The translations under genes and the position numbers were made by a program. Shown one piece after another: positions 13,401-24,883 of a stretch of DNA of 64,000 nt. Location: assembly GCA_023055355.1 (NCBI GenBank), contig JALJCS010000024.1, forward strand, positions 10,245,501-10,309,500, in the 5' to 3' direction. Source of the stretch: Agelaius tricolor. Lineage: Eukaryota > Chordata > Aves > Passeriformes > Icteridae. The notes under the pieces are model-generated. The model was not told the origin of the DNA, ran no database searches, and was given only the letters and a program-made list of their open reading frames with translations. How positions within the stretch are numbered: position 1 is the first letter of the stretch; each line of letters opens with the position of its first letter.

Positions 13401-16400
13401 ACTTAGATGTATAGATCTGATAATAATGGTAATAGAATGGACTTAATTTGCAAGAAGTGTTCCCAAAGTGTTGGAATCTTGATCTTTTGCTAGATCTCGT
13501 AATAGTCATATGAGTTTCTCTGATTTAAAATTGCTTAAATATTTAAATGGAAATTACTAGGACTAGCAATAAAACTATTAGGCCTCAGTATGTAGGGAAA
13601 GGGATCCCAGATAGCTGAGCACCTTGGTGGTATTCTGTGCACTAAGGTTTCACTGGCTGTCCTTTGCAATGCCTGGAGTAACACACTCATTTATTTGAAA
13701 CTTCCAGTTAAAGAGCTGTACAGAAAGTCCTGTGTGATACAATCTCTGTTTCATGCAACATCACCACATCTATAAAGGGATGCCTTCCAATATCTCCCCA
13801 ACCTTTCAGTACTCTGAATAGTAAATCCTTATTTCATAACCACGCTTTGCTCAAATCACATTGTTTTTTAGGCCACAGGCAAGATGGATGAGAGCCAGTT
13901 TGTAGCTGTCACCAGCACCAATGCTGCCAAAATCTTTAATCTGTATCCAAGGAAAGGCCGGATTGCTGTAGGATCCGATGCTGATGTTGTGATTTGGGAC
14001 CCTGATAAGGTGAAGACTATAACAGCCAAAAGCCATAAATCGGTAAGGAGGAAATGAAAACCAGCAAGAAAAAGGAAATGTCACTGTTGTTTTTCAGCTG
14101 TTGACCTAAATCATGTGAACACCAATAGCACAGAATACACAGGAGTGGGGTAACTGCCTACTCCTGTTCTGAAATGGGTAAACGTTTCAGGACATGAGAG
14201 TATTGAAGTCCTGTGTTGGAAGCATTGTGATCAGGAAGGATTTCTTTTCTCTCTGCATACACCCTTGCACTATTTATTTTTTGCATGCTTGTGGCAGACC
14301 TATAAACAGGTGTGAATCAGCAGCTCTACAGCTGAGGTTAAAAGGCTGTGAGAATAAACTTAAAACCAGCTTAATTTTTTTTTCTTACCTAAAAAGCACC
14401 TGAAATTATAAATGGCACGATTAAATTAACAGTATTCTAAACTATGACAGATGATTAAATGTTTTGTTAATACAGCTCTAATCAACTTCATGGATGGAAT
14501 TTTCTGTTTAATGCCAGAATTTTGCTACATGTTTCTTTGCCCTCAGTGCAGAGAACCAGTGACTGACAGTTGCTTTCATTTTGACTCTGATAAGTTTTGT
14601 GTTGTGTATCCCAAAGTTGTTTATCTTACTGCTTAGTGGTTTGGCCTGTTGTATTGGAGAATTCTTCCAAAAGTTTTACTGAATATCCAGTATTGTATTT
14701 TTATATTAAAAGACCAAATAATTTATAAACCTTTAAAAAGTAAATTTGGGTGATTCAGTTTCTGTTTCTCTGTCTTGGGATCTCTCTGTATTTTCAAGGA
14801 AGTAATAACCACCTGCCCTGTCATTCCCATTTAGATTCAGACCTTCCTGGACTTTTCTGGGCTTTTTCAGACAGAAATATGTGTGCTGGCCTCTTTGAAA
14901 TTTGCTGACACAGTAACAGCAGATGCACAGTGGGACCTCATCCTCTGGTTATCCAGCACCTGAGTCACAACTTTCCTTCTTATTAGGGTTATCATTATTC
15001 TAAATGCTCTGGTTAGATACTGCAAATTTTCAAAAACAATAAAAATCCTGGATGGAAAATGAAAAACTGGAAGGAAATGTCTTGTCCAGGAAAGTCTGAT
15101 CAGAAAGATCCTTTAAAATAATTTCATATCAAAAATAAATTAATTGCTTTTCCTTCATAAAAAACAACTTTATACACTTTTAATGGCAGTTGTCTAAAAC
15201 TATGACTACAAATGTACATATTCTAAGTTATTAATGGAAAGAGGTCTTGGCAGTGAATATGTTGGTTGATCCCCAGGCCATTGAGTACAACATCTTTGAA
15301 GGAATGGAGTGCCATGGTGCCCCACTCGTGGTCATAAGCCAAGGGAAGATTGTGTTTGAAGATGGAAATCTGCACGTCAATAAGGGAATGGGCCGCTTCA
15401 TCCCTCGCAAACCTTTCCCTGAGTACCTGTACCAGCGCATCAAAATCAGGAATAAGGTAATGTCAGATCCTATTGAGCCCTCTTGGAAGCACAGTAGCAT
15501 CTGCTTTTAACATTGTTGTGCTATTATGAGTCCATATCAGATGGACTGTGGATGACTTGCTCAAAACTGGTTGCACTTGTGATCTTACCTAACTTAGTAT
15601 TAACACTGTGAGTTTCAGCAGGTAGAACATATAATTGCCAGCTGACATAATTGCTTTATGTCCAGCAATGCCTTATTCCACCTCTTTGAAGAGAGGTGGA
15701 ATAGTGATAGAATTACTTTCAGTTCAAAATTCAGGAAAAGAAAAAGATTTTTGTGAGGGAGGGTTAGGCAGAGTAAAAAGAGAATTTTAAATTGCATACT
15801 GAACTGCTACACTGCAGAGAAGAAAAGTATGTCAGCCAGAGAGTCTCATTATATTGGGCATTTCTGAACTATTGTTAGTGCATTTGCTGAGCTGTGTATT
15901 AGCAGCATTAATGGCTCAGAAAACTTTTCTCTTTTGTTTAATAAAAAGCTTGGGAAATGACCAAGATTTCACCTCTGTGTCACCTCTGGTTTTGAATTAT
16001 ATCAGTGCTTATCTGTTGAATACCAATTGGCTGGACACCAGTTTGGAGCTTGGAAATTGCTTCTTGTCACTGAGCAGGAAAGTCACTGTGTGAGCACAGG
16101 TAATGAGAAAAATTGACTGAATCTCATATTTTTTTTCAGCCAAGCATATACCATAGGCTGTGATACTGGCTGCTGAAATTAAGACTACAAGCAGGTTGAT
16201 AGCTTTTTTCTTTCATCATTTATTGTACAAATTATATCAAGCTGCAGAAGAAGGGCCTGCGTTTCTTAGAAGAAAAGGCATTGTAAAAAGCAAGTGCACC
16301 CGCAAAAATTCTGCAAAATACCAATCAGTGCTGCATTTTTTTTTACTTTATCCATGTAGATGATACAGGCCTTTTTTGCACACTCACTGCTTAAGGCTTC

Positions 16401-19400
16401 AGTGCCTGGGAGTGTGACATAACTTAGTGACAAAACCATCAAAATAGTGAAACCAGCACTTTAGAAACAAGTATCACAGATTAGTGTCTTGTAGCAGGAG
16501 TTTGAACAAAATTACCTGGGCTAAGTAACCTGTGTCTTGCAAGTGGGCCTAGATTTTGGGAGACCTTTGATCCTTGGGCAAGGTCTGCAGACAGACAAAG
16601 GGACTGATATTTTTGCTCCTGCAGCTCCCTCTGCTGCCTGCCAAGAGGGAGAGCAGATTCATGCCCAAATTTCTTTTCCCACTATCAAATTTTATTCACT
16701 GGAAGTATTCAGAAAAACCCATAGATGGTTTTATCAGCTGCTGTATGAACATGTCCATGTACAACAGAGGAATATATAAAAACTTGTCAAGCAAGGGATT
16801 GCAAAACTGAACTGGCACAGGTTGGCAGTATAAACTTATCCCTGGAGCAGGGATAGCAGTATAAATTCATGCCTTTGTGGGTCCCTGGAAATGGATTAAT
16901 TGCTGTGATTGGCAGCTACTCTCTTCTGGGCATTAGTTTTGGCTCAGCCTGGAGGACAGTGGCTCTTCTGAGCCTGATGTCCCTGTCATCAAAAGCAAGG
17001 AGAATGCACTGATTGCTTTGAGAGCTGGATCAAACCCCTGTGAATAGTGTCTTTCTATACAGTATTTTAATTTCACTTTTAACCTGTTGGGGGAAATTCT
17101 CTGAAACTATAATCTTGTAAGACACAGATTTCTGATGTCTTTGATGATCTTTGCATTCTGAATTCAATGGCTTCAGGCTCTTTCTGAAAACTGGAACTGT
17201 TCTTATTAAAATATTATTTCCTAGATTCCTATGATTTTAAGGCCAGTGAAGTTTTTCTGATTGTCATTTCTAATAGTCCTTGTAAGAAACATACAGGGAA
17301 AAAATCTAGAGACCTCAAACTGAAATCAGAGCTCAAATGACAGATACTTTTTTGACAAATATTGTAAGATAGATCCCCTGCCACAATCCAGTGTATTCAA
17401 CTTTTCTAGTTGATGATGGGAAGCAGAAACGTTTGAAATTTAATTTAAAAATTGCCACTCCTTTTCAATGAGTTCTAATAAAGAGAATCAGACCTATGAA
17501 GGGGAGGAGCAGAGGAAATACAGGTAGGAGAGAAGTTGCTGCAGTTGGTATAGTGGGTATCAGCTGTTCTACAACCCCAGTGTGACTTGGCAGCTGAATG
17601 GAGAGAGAAGAGGTGACTGAGACTGATCTGATGTAAAATAAACACCTCACACCTGTTCTTTTGAATCCCACTTCTCCCTTTTGATTGTGAAGGAAGCCTG
17701 ATAAGGAACTCCTGTCATTTTTTCTATATATATAAATGGAGGCAGCAAGCTTTAAAATTTCCTTTATATATAAAGCAGACTGCACTTTGCTTTATAAATA
17801 AAGTATAGATGCATTGTTAATTCAGCCAGTGCAGAATATAGCTCTTTGCTCACTGCTCTTTTCCTACAGGGTCATAAGGCAGCATTATCTGAGCATTCAG
17901 TGCCTGGATTTTCACTCTTCTCTTGTTTTAGGTGGGAGGACTGCAAGGAGTCTCCAGAGGAATGTATGATGGACCTGTGTATGAAATCCCAGCTACGCCA
18001 AAATATGCAACTCCTGCGCCCTCAACTAAATCCTCCCCTGCCAAAAACCAGCCCCCACCAATCAGAAACCTCCATCAATCCAATTTCAGCTTATCAGGTA
18101 AGTCAGCCTGACTAATGAGAAACCTTTTAAAGCTGTAAGTATGGACTACTGGTGATGAATTTCAATTATAATTACTTCTTTAGTCAAATATAAAAGAACT
18201 GTATATAGTCATGTACATGCATATATTTACATATATATAAGTATATACATGTTTTTACTCATTCATTGCCTAGCAGTATTTTACATATTGCCAAATATTC
18301 AAAATGTTTTCAATCTGAAATTTTCTCTGTGTCAATCTTTCACTATTATTTACCTGGCCCATTGCAATTAGCTGAATTCTCTGGTTGATGTGACTGAAGC
18401 CCCTTGGTGGTGTGCACAGCTGATAGGACTTGGGTCTGGTGCAACCTGTGAGTCTCAGACATCTCACATCTAGCAACTGCTAGACATGGAAACTTCAGCT
18501 GTCCTTGTCAGTGGTCATAAACCATGTGCAGAAGTTGTTCATAAGCAGACTGGAGCATTTCTTATCCTCTGCTCTTGGTGCCCAGAACATTTTCCATGGT
18601 ACATAGGAAACAGACTGGAAAATCATCCTTTGAGGTTGCTGGAAATAATTCTTGTTGTCTGAAGGCAATTACAAGTGTGTCAAATCCTTATTCTTCAAAA
18701 GTCTACAGCCCCAGTGGTGAATAATACATTCATATGATGTTGTGAAAGTCACTGGATTTTTCCCTTGTGGGAGCTGATGGTGGAGTTTTCCTACTTTACA
18801 GATCCCCTCTTCAGAAACTAAATGAAACTTGTGTAAGAAAGTCCTAGGAGAGCAAATATTTTCAAAACCCTTCTAATGAGGTGAAGTATATTTTTGCCCA
18901 TACACTTGGGGCCATGGTGAGCATATACAGATATATATGAAGCTATACAAAACAAAAAAAGTGCTTAGGGAGTTCACATCATAGTAATAATCAATAATTG
19001 GGATTTTCATAAGCATCTGAAGCTGTGGTTTCACAGAGCACTGCTGGATCTGTGTACTACCAAGGCATCTAGAGGTACAAATTTGTCTGGATGATGTGAA
19101 CATAAAATTAAGCAGAAGTAGAGACGAAGGTGACATTTTAAATGATCCCACACATTTGTTACATTGCCTTTAGGAAATTGAGTGTGATCAGGCGATATTT
19201 AGCCTGTCAGAAAGCTTGTTGTCCACTTAAGCTTAACCTTTCAGCATTTAAAATGCAGTGTGAAGTTTACATCAGCTCGGTGCTCATTTCCTCATGGATT
19301 TATGATTGCTAACATCAGATTTACTGAACTGTTGTCCCATATACTCAGTAGGGACATATGTTCTAAGTCAGTGAGGCAGATTTGAAAAGTCCTTTCAAGT

Positions 19401-19722
19401 CAGTGGAAAATAATTATCCATGTAAGTTGAGCATTAACCTGATCCTAAGCATATAATCTCACACTTCTCATTGAAGACAGAAATGTTCCTTGGAGATCTG
19501 TTCAGCACTTCAGTCAGGCTCAAGAGAAACTAGCTGATGGTGGTGTGAGGGAAGCATAGCCAGGTAGAACCTCACTACTGATGTTTTAATCCCTTTCATA
19601 GCTTTATTTCCTCATTTTCTGTTGTTGCAGGAGCTCAGATTGATGACAACAACCCACGTCGTACTGGCCACCGCATCGTGGCACCTCCTGGTGGGCGCTC
19701 CAATATTACCAGTCTTGGCTGA
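1330..19722 (+). CDS. CRMP1: CRMP1, collapsin response mediator protein 1; 3' part of gene (exons 6-14), spliced
   Basis: Nine exons join in one frame to give 392 residues, matching residues 181-572 of the 572-residue CRMP family. CRMPs are cytosolic tetramers with a dihydropyrimidinase fold but without the full metal site, so they act as adaptors in semaphorin-3A signalling, tubulin/actin control and axon guidance rather than as enzymes. Visible landmarks are the HAENGD segment in the first exon, [14 protein letters not shown], the block from [12 protein letters not shown] to [12 protein letters not shown], and the C-terminal phospho-region with T509, T514 and S522 in SP/TP contexts. The end is the conserved SNITSLG. 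Wording such as AFTFLK and VILVHAENG fits CRMP1 better than DPYSL2-5. Exon sizes are those of the whole family. Exons 1-5, including the start codon, lie before the window. EVC follows tail-to-tail downstream, which supports CRMP1 by synteny. The symbol rests on my recall of family sequences. Confidence 0.96.
1411..4632 (+). other. CRMP1 intron 6
   Basis: Non-coding. Bases 2,780-3,700 are AT-rich with nothing recognised. A short GGCAGGGC-type purine repeat lies near 3,856-3,887. Confidence 0.65.
4633..4701 (+). CDS. CRMP1: CRMP1 exon 7 (69 bp)
   Basis: The exon encodes 23 residues, [12 protein letters not shown] through SRPEE, almost unchanged across vertebrate CRMPs. Acceptor TTGCAG, donor GTAAGG, phase 0 on both sides. 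The EMGITG wording is typical of CRMP1. Confidence 0.95.
4702..6623 (+). other. CRMP1 intron 7
   Basis: Non-coding; nothing recognised beyond the splice signals at the edges. Confidence 0.65.
6624..6744 (+). CDS. CRMP1: CRMP1 exon 8 (121 bp)
   Basis: The exon encodes about 40 residues from [13 protein letters not shown] through [12 protein letters not shown] to ARKR and ends one base into a glycine codon. Acceptor GCTCAG, donor GTAAGT. The 121-bp length is that of the family's exon 8. Confidence 0.95.
6745..7796 (+). other. CRMP1 intron 8
   Basis: Non-coding; nothing recognised. Open frames on both strands lack splice or homology support. Confidence 0.65.
7797..7953 (+). CDS. CRMP1: CRMP1 exon 9 (157 bp)
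   Basis: The exon completes the split glycine and reads [29 protein letters not shown] and [12 protein letters not shown], ending after two bases (TG) of a cysteine codon finished in the next exon. Acceptor TCCAAG, donor GTAAGA. This is the most conserved stretch of the family. Confidence 0.96.
7954..12138 (+). other. CRMP1 intron 9
   Basis: The largest CRMP1 intron seen here. No exon, RNA gene or recognised mobile element; only short homopolymer runs (for example near 9,812 and 11,440). Confidence 0.65.
12139..12280 (+). CDS. CRMP1: CRMP1 exon 10 (142 bp)
   Basis: The first base completes the cysteine, then [33 protein letters not shown] and VVWDKAV follow. Acceptor CCACAG, donor GTAAGT; ends in phase 0. 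The length equals the family's exon 10. Confidence 0.96.
12281..13871 (+). other. CRMP1 intron 10
   Basis: Non-coding; nothing recognised. Confidence 0.65.
13872..14042 (+). CDS. CRMP1: CRMP1 exon 11 (171 bp)
   Basis: The exon encodes 57 residues: [47 protein letters not shown] and AKSHKS. Acceptor TTTTAG, donor GTAAGG, phase 0 on both sides. This is the C-terminal part of the dihydropyrimidinase-like fold. Confidence 0.96.
14043..15276 (+). other. CRMP1 intron 11
   Basis: AT-rich non-coding sequence; nothing recognised. Confidence 0.65.
15277..15456 (+). CDS. CRMP1: CRMP1 exon 12 (180 bp)
   Basis: The exon encodes 60 residues: [47 protein letters not shown] and QRIKIRNK. Acceptor CCCCAG, donor GTAATG, phase 0. 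[10 protein letters not shown] and IRNK separate CRMP1 from CRMP2. Confidence 0.96.
15457..17931 (+). other. CRMP1 intron 12
   Basis: Non-coding. Contains a perfect 11-bp inverted repeat with a 6-base loop at 15,675-15,702; nothing else recognised. Confidence 0.65.
15675..15702. repeat. Perfect 11-bp inverted repeat (hairpin) in CRMP1 intron 12
   Basis: ATTCCACCTCT is followed by TTGAAG and then the exact reverse complement AGAGGTGGAAT. It is too short for a microRNA precursor. Confidence 0.8.
17932..18097 (+). CDS. CRMP1: CRMP1 exon 13 (166 bp), phospho-regulatory tail
   Basis: The exon reads [18 protein letters not shown], then a Pro/Ser/Thr-rich tail with [17 protein letters not shown] and [11 protein letters not shown]. 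By family numbering the visible TP/SP sites fall exactly at T509, T514 and S522, the GSK3 and Cdk5-type sites known in CRMPs. Acceptor TTTTAG, donor GTAAGT; ends one base into a glycine codon. Confidence 0.95.
18098..19630 (+). other. CRMP1 intron 13
   Basis: Non-coding. A TA/CA-rich stretch lies at about 18,201-18,252; nothing else recognised. Confidence 0.65.
18201..18252. repeat. TA/TACA-rich low-complexity sequence
   Basis: Alternating TATATA and ACATAC-type steps, visible directly. Confidence 0.6.
19631..19722 (+). CDS. CRMP1: CRMP1 exon 14, last coding part with stop TGA
   Basis: The exon completes the glycine and reads [19 protein letters not shown], then [10 protein letters not shown] and TGA at 19720-19722. 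Acceptor TTGCAG. The SNITSLG end is shared by nearly all CRMPs, so the reading frame and the gene end are secure. Confidence 0.97.
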
Positions 19723-19828
19723 GAAATGATGATGGACAGAAACACAAGGATGAAGGATCATGGGAATAATGTCCATTCCCTTCAGTATCTGTGTTATCGA
19801 GCCCACAGTTTTATTTGGTACTAACAGA

Positions 19829-19834
19829 AATAAA
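19829..19834 (+). terminator. CRMP1: Possible proximal polyadenylation signal of CRMP1
   Basis: AATAAA lies 107 bases after the stop, and the U-rich tract at 19846-19886 sits where a downstream element would be. It could give a very short 3' UTR; use is not shown by the sequence. Confidence 0.4.
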
Positions 19835-19845
19835 AAACAAAATGT

Positions 19846-19886
19846 CTTTTTTTTCTTTTTTTTTTTTTTCTTTTTTTTTTCTTTTT
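19846..19886 (+). repeat. Long pyrimidine (poly-T with single C) tract in CRMP1 3' UTR
   Basis: T runs of 8, 14, 10 and 5 are separated by single C bases. In the transcript this would be a U-rich tract of the type bound by polypyrimidine-binding or Hu-family proteins (inference). Confidence 0.85.
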
Positions 19887-20651
19887 GTATAGAAAGAGGT
19901 GATAATAGTGTGGTGTGTTTGCTTGGAACTACTTGCCTCACAATTGTGCTTTCATGCCATAGTCACCTTAAAGCATGGTGCTTCCATTGCCCCTTTAGTG
20001 ACTACAGGTTTTAGCTTTGTCTCGTAACTGAATGATGGTTCCTTTGCACCCTTTCGCTGTATTAGAGTAGTTAATGCATGTTACTGAGTTATTTATGCAA
20101 GTTGCATTCTGTGAGTGAGTCCTTTTAGAACACGTTGCCAACAACTGACTAGACACAATGCCAAGATTAATGTCTGTATTTGAGAAACACCACCAAAAAC
20201 ACTAATGAAGGAAGAAAATGGCCATCTGGAAAGTAAGCAGTAGAGTAGTATAGGCAGCTTCTGTTTAATCTTTAATTTATTATAAACCCAAGAAGCACTT
20301 CTCTCAAGACACAGAAACTCACTGGGACACGTAATGACAAATGGTCTTTGTAGCACCTGTCTGTTCCCACTCGGTACATTCCAAGTCTGTGTCCTTCTTG
20401 TTTCCATTTTAGACAGAGCCATTAGTTTTACATACCAATGCCATTGCCACCCCTGCAGGGATTTCTCCACCTGGGCAGTAGTGCTCTCCTTCTGCATGAG
20501 ATTTTTGGTACTTACAGATAATCCAAGTTGCTGTCGGATTTTTAAAGTTTTTTGTACAAATTTTTTCCTTTGTAATCACACGCATTTTTACTTACTCTAC
20601 CGTATCAAGATCTACTAGTCGTGGTTCAATTTCTGAATTCAAAGCTTGTGA

Positions 20652-20657
20652 AATAAA
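20652..20657 (+). terminator. CRMP1: CRMP1 distal polyadenylation signal AATAAA
   Basis: A canonical AATAAA lies 930 bases after the stop. It is followed from about 20,670 by a G/T-rich stretch (TGGGTAAGCC, TGCTCTGTGCTGTG) that suits a downstream element. Confidence 0.7.
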
Positions 20658-20916
20658 GGAAATTAATTGATGGGTAAGCCTCTTGCTCTGTGCTGTGACT
20701 CAATGACTGAAAATTTGGAATGGAGGAACTCAAGAGAAATTGTCTTTCAGGTTGACATCATTCAATAGAAGGAACCACCTTAGATCACAAGTGTTGAGAA
20801 GCGTATAGGTCTGCATATGCATACTATAGCATCATACAGTATGTCTTATTAAACAGTGCTCACAGTAAAAATGTATTTACTAAAAATTGTGCTTACTATT
20901 GGCTAAAATGTACTTA

Positions 20917-20978
20917 GTAATGGTTGGATTCATTCTTAAGAGTTCTTTTCCAGCCCAACAACTCTGTGATTCTATGAC
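20917..20978 (+). mobile_element. CR1 LINE 3' tail fragment
   Basis: It reads ATGGTTGGATTCATTC, then TTCTTTTCCAGCCCAACAA, and ends CTCTGTGATTCTATGA. This is the hallmark 3' end of avian CR1: a conserved hairpin-like stretch followed by ATTCTRTG octamers. No 5' part is visible, as is usual for CR1. Confidence 0.8.
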
Positions 20979-21913
20979 ATTGCAGCTGCCTCAGTTTTGC
21001 CCAAATGAGACACGAATTAACTTTCTGCCAAAGACCTTAGATCTACATCTTATTTGCCTAAAAAAGGGGTAATTCACTGCTATCATCTTCATCTGTAGTA
21101 CAGAACCAGTACCCAGTGCTGCACTTTGACCTAAGCCATATTGACTTCATTGTGGTTTTCTCCACTGACTGAGCTGTGTCCAGGCCTGGCAGGAAAAGAA
21201 CATGCTGCAGGTAAGGTGAGGGAAGTGGACTTCAGTTCTCTGTGAGTGAAGGAAGTATTTCTTGTCTTTCTGACTCCCTCACAAATTATGTAAAGAAACC
21301 TTGTTTCCTGTCCCTTTTTGCTTGTGTGACGGTGTAACAGATTCTGTGGGAGGTGTGGGCTGCAGTGGAAGTGGGGTTCTGTGAGATTAGCAGGTCAACA
21401 AACAGCTCCCCTTGTGCTACTTTGCCTTTATCCACACTACAGAGCTGCAGCAGGAACGGTCTTGCAGCAGTGGGGTGCCACTGGAGTGGTTTTACCAGCT
21501 GTGCTGCCCATCCATCCCAGCCATGCATCAGGCACTCGGGTTGGCACAGCTCCTGTGTGCATGCCAAGCGCACGTGAGCCATAGCAGTTTTGGGAAGCAG
21601 CCCACCTGGAGCCTGTCATTCTGAAACAGGTACACTGTCACCTCCACTTGCCTGGCAAAGGAACTGCTACCCTGGAAAAATCCATTTTGGTCAGCTTGCT
21701 CTGAAACCTGGCAGAAGAGCTGGTCTGAAGAGCCAGCTTTTCCTTTGGCTTTGAGCTGAACCAGTGCAGAAACATTGCAATTCAGTCTGCAGTGAACTGA
21801 ATTACTTGCTCCCAAAAAAAGGAAAATTAAGCTTTTCATGAACAATTCCTTCTGCTAAGGATTCAAATTCACATTTCATATTGCTTGGAGCATGCCCTCA
21901 TCCTCAGGCTTCC

Positions 21914-22011
21914 TTGCTCATTTGGTGGTTCAGATATTTTATATGATGTGAATTAAAATAAATTGCTCATTTGGTGGTTCAGGTTTTTTATAGGAAGTAA
22001 AATAACACTAG
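21914..22011. repeat. Two-copy diverged tandem duplication, unit 49 bp
   Basis: TTGCTCATTTGGTGGTTCAG occurs exactly at 21,914 and again at 21,963. The following bases of the two copies remain alignable but have diverged (ATTTTATATGATGTG against TTTTTTATAGGAAGT). Confidence 0.75.
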
Positions 22012-24883
22012 CAGAGAAGCCTGAGGACAGTGTGCCCTGGAATAACCTACAGCCTAGCAGGTAAGGCAATCCTGAAATGCCAAGTCTCCATCTGCCTTGT
22101 CCTATTCCAACCCATTTGCTGTGAGTGTTGACAGCCAGCAACAGTTGTGGTGATGTAACCCTGACAGTAGAAATACAGCTGCTTTGTGAAACTATGTGGC
22201 AAATTTGACAGTGTGAAAATTTCCAAACTGCTGGTTACAATCTCCCTGTTGCACTTCTTGCATGTTTTTGTGCAAGTAGCAATGGTTGCTGACCTCCAGA
22301 AAAAAAATCCACTCAATGTATGAGGCTTGTCACACTTGAGGTAGCAGAAATGATCATTGTGTAACTTGTGTTGAGATTCCACTTTTCCTACCCACTTAAC
22401 AGCATCTTAAACCAAAAGCCCTTTGCCTACAAGCTGGTCAAAGATTCACTGGTAACATGCATTTATTTTTTCACTGTGAAGTGTCTGTGAATGAATACAT
22501 GTGGGTGTTTTGAGAGGCATTTCATGGCTCAGTGCTCCTCTGTGAACAAGACTGTGCCTGTCAGGTCAATGTGGCTCTCCTGTGATGTCTCCAAGAAGAA
22601 GCAGCCTAATCCCTGCAGCCTGGCTGCTCCTGCCATGGCACTGCTGAGGGACAGCCTGGCAGGAGCAGCCAGGATTAGGAAGCTGTGGATCCTGAGCTGC
22701 ACCTCACCAGGTGAGGTGAAGGAGGCCTCACCTGGATGGTTCCTGTGATTCCACCAGAGAGGTGGCAGAATAGGAAACTGCACTTGTGTTTGCTCCCTTC
22801 CAGGAACACCAGGCTGGGAGATGTTGTGAACTTGGTGAGGAGCTGCTGTTATCTCAACCACAGCTGGAAGCAGTGCAGAGATTTCAGGTTTTCTGAATAG
22901 TCAAACTTCTAAAAATCTGCAGCAGGCTATGACCTTTCAATACCTGATGTAGCTCTAATGATGTAAAGCTGCTCTTACCTATTGCTATTTGCAATGGTCA
23001 GCTTAAAATTAGTCCCTATGACCAGCCTGGGAACGATCTTTGTTAATTGTGAAAGGAAAGGCTGGATCCACAGATTGAGAGTATTTCAGACCAGTTTGTC
23101 TTGTGCTACAGTTTGTTTGCTACCAGAGCAATGCAGTTACATGTTTAAATTCGAGTGTTTATAGCAAAGCCTGCTAATTATGATGCTAAGACTGTAGCAA
23201 AACTGACAGCTGTCCCAGCCTTTAAACGTTTCTCTTGGCAATATACTGGTCTTTGTCCTCAAGAACTAAGATCTCAGACCAGACCAGGTCAGATGACCAT
23301 CTGCTCTGGGTTCCAGTAGCCAAAAACACAAGCTTGAAGGAGATCAGAAGAGCAAGCATATAATGCTAATCCTCCTCTGAGTGTCTGCTTCATTTCCAGT
23401 GCTCTGTAATTTCTTGAGAAACACCAGCAGCATCACTGTACCTGCAGCTCTCAGTGAATTTGTCTGCCATGCATTTGCCAAGGTGTGTTTAAACCCATGT
23501 GAAATCCTGCCATTAGTGTCTTCCTGGAGCCAGGAAATGCACAGCTTAATGCACAGTGGCAGAGTGTTGATCTAGTCCTCTTGGCACCAGCTATTTCTTG
23601 CCATTTAGACCTAACATGGTTCTCAAAGACCTCACATAGCAACAGCCTTACTTACAGACCCAAGGGAGTGGTGAGCAGAATTCACTAGTTTGCCATGATT
23701 TCATCTTCTTGACATAAACATTTGTCAAAGGAAAACTCTTTAGGGTACAAATATCTACAGAGATATTCATCTATCAGTGTATCTAAAATACAATGGCACT
23801 AATAACACTGTAGGTGTTACAATTAAAAAAAATAAAATATTAGAAATATCACAAATCTGCATGATAGAGACAGCTGCATAATTAGAACATCAGTCTGGAA
23901 TAACAGTGATTTAATTCAGCTGGGTTAGTTAAACAGAGTTAATCCTGTTTAATTGTCAAGAAGCTCTAGGCACAAAAAAAGGTGTGTTTTTATTTCAGGC
24001 ACAATAGAACACTGAATTTTGCATTTTTTATATTTTGGGTCAGGAAGTGTCCATTAAATCAGTGCTTGCTTTTGAGTTTTCACCTCCCTTTAAAAATCAG
24101 GAATATCTGAATGCACCATGCTCTGTTCCTTATTACCTTCCCTCTGACTAGTAAGCTACCAATCCTTGTTCATCTAATGTTGGTAAAAAAATAAATCTCA
24201 CTCATCTAAACAAACTGACTTTAGGATAGTTTTTCATCATGGTTGTGATGAACTTTCCACAAACTTTCCAGATAAATTTCAGTGATGGCAGTAAGAGCTG
24301 TTGGGAAAGGGGTATATGGGAGATGGAATAATGTTACCCTCAATGTTTAAAAATAGGAGGAAAAAGGCATGGTATTTCCCCTAAATTTCTGCAGTGTTTG
24401 TGATATGTACCTGTAAAGCATGATCAAACCTCCATGTTATTCCTTCCAGAATAAAGAGAGGGTGCTCTATAGGTTTACAGTATAAACTGAGTGTTTTGAG
24501 CTGTGACTGGTGCCTAGGTATCCCATTTTCCCCTAGTCTATGATTCTCTAAGATGATAACATAGAAGTTCAACAGTATTAACTGCAAAGCATCTGCTCTG
24601 AGTTTTGTTTGGCATTTTCTGCACTTGTTTCTTGGTCCAGTTAAACCCTTCTTGTTCAATATCTGCCTCACAACAGACAGTGATGGCAAGTGTGCACGTG
24701 ACATTGAACTTGGGGTACCCATGGGGACACTCGACGGGACTGAGGTCACTAACAGGGACAAGACCAGTGGGTGTTTGGACAGGAGATTGCCAATGTGACA
24801 GTGGGAGAAAAGAAAGGTCTGCAGAAACTCCCTCCCAGCAGAGCCAGACAGATGGAAGATTGGGAGGTGCCTGCACCCGGACC

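Larger units (their letters stand above)
19723..20680 (+). other. CRMP1: CRMP1 3' UTR
   Basis: The region runs from the stop codon to the first good polyadenylation signal with a downstream GT-rich stretch. It holds an early AATAAA (19829), a long pyrimidine tract (19846-19886) and no further conserved coding sequence. The exact cleavage point is inferred. Confidence 0.75.

Noticed and set aside
19612..19941. Minus-strand frame of 109 codons with a poly-Lys run
   Set aside because: It is the antisense of the CRMP1 last exon and of its poly-T tract.
24518..24556. Possible CR1 tail (CTATGATTCTCTAAG)
   Set aside because: Only one octamer-like string and no matching sequence before it; too weak to call.
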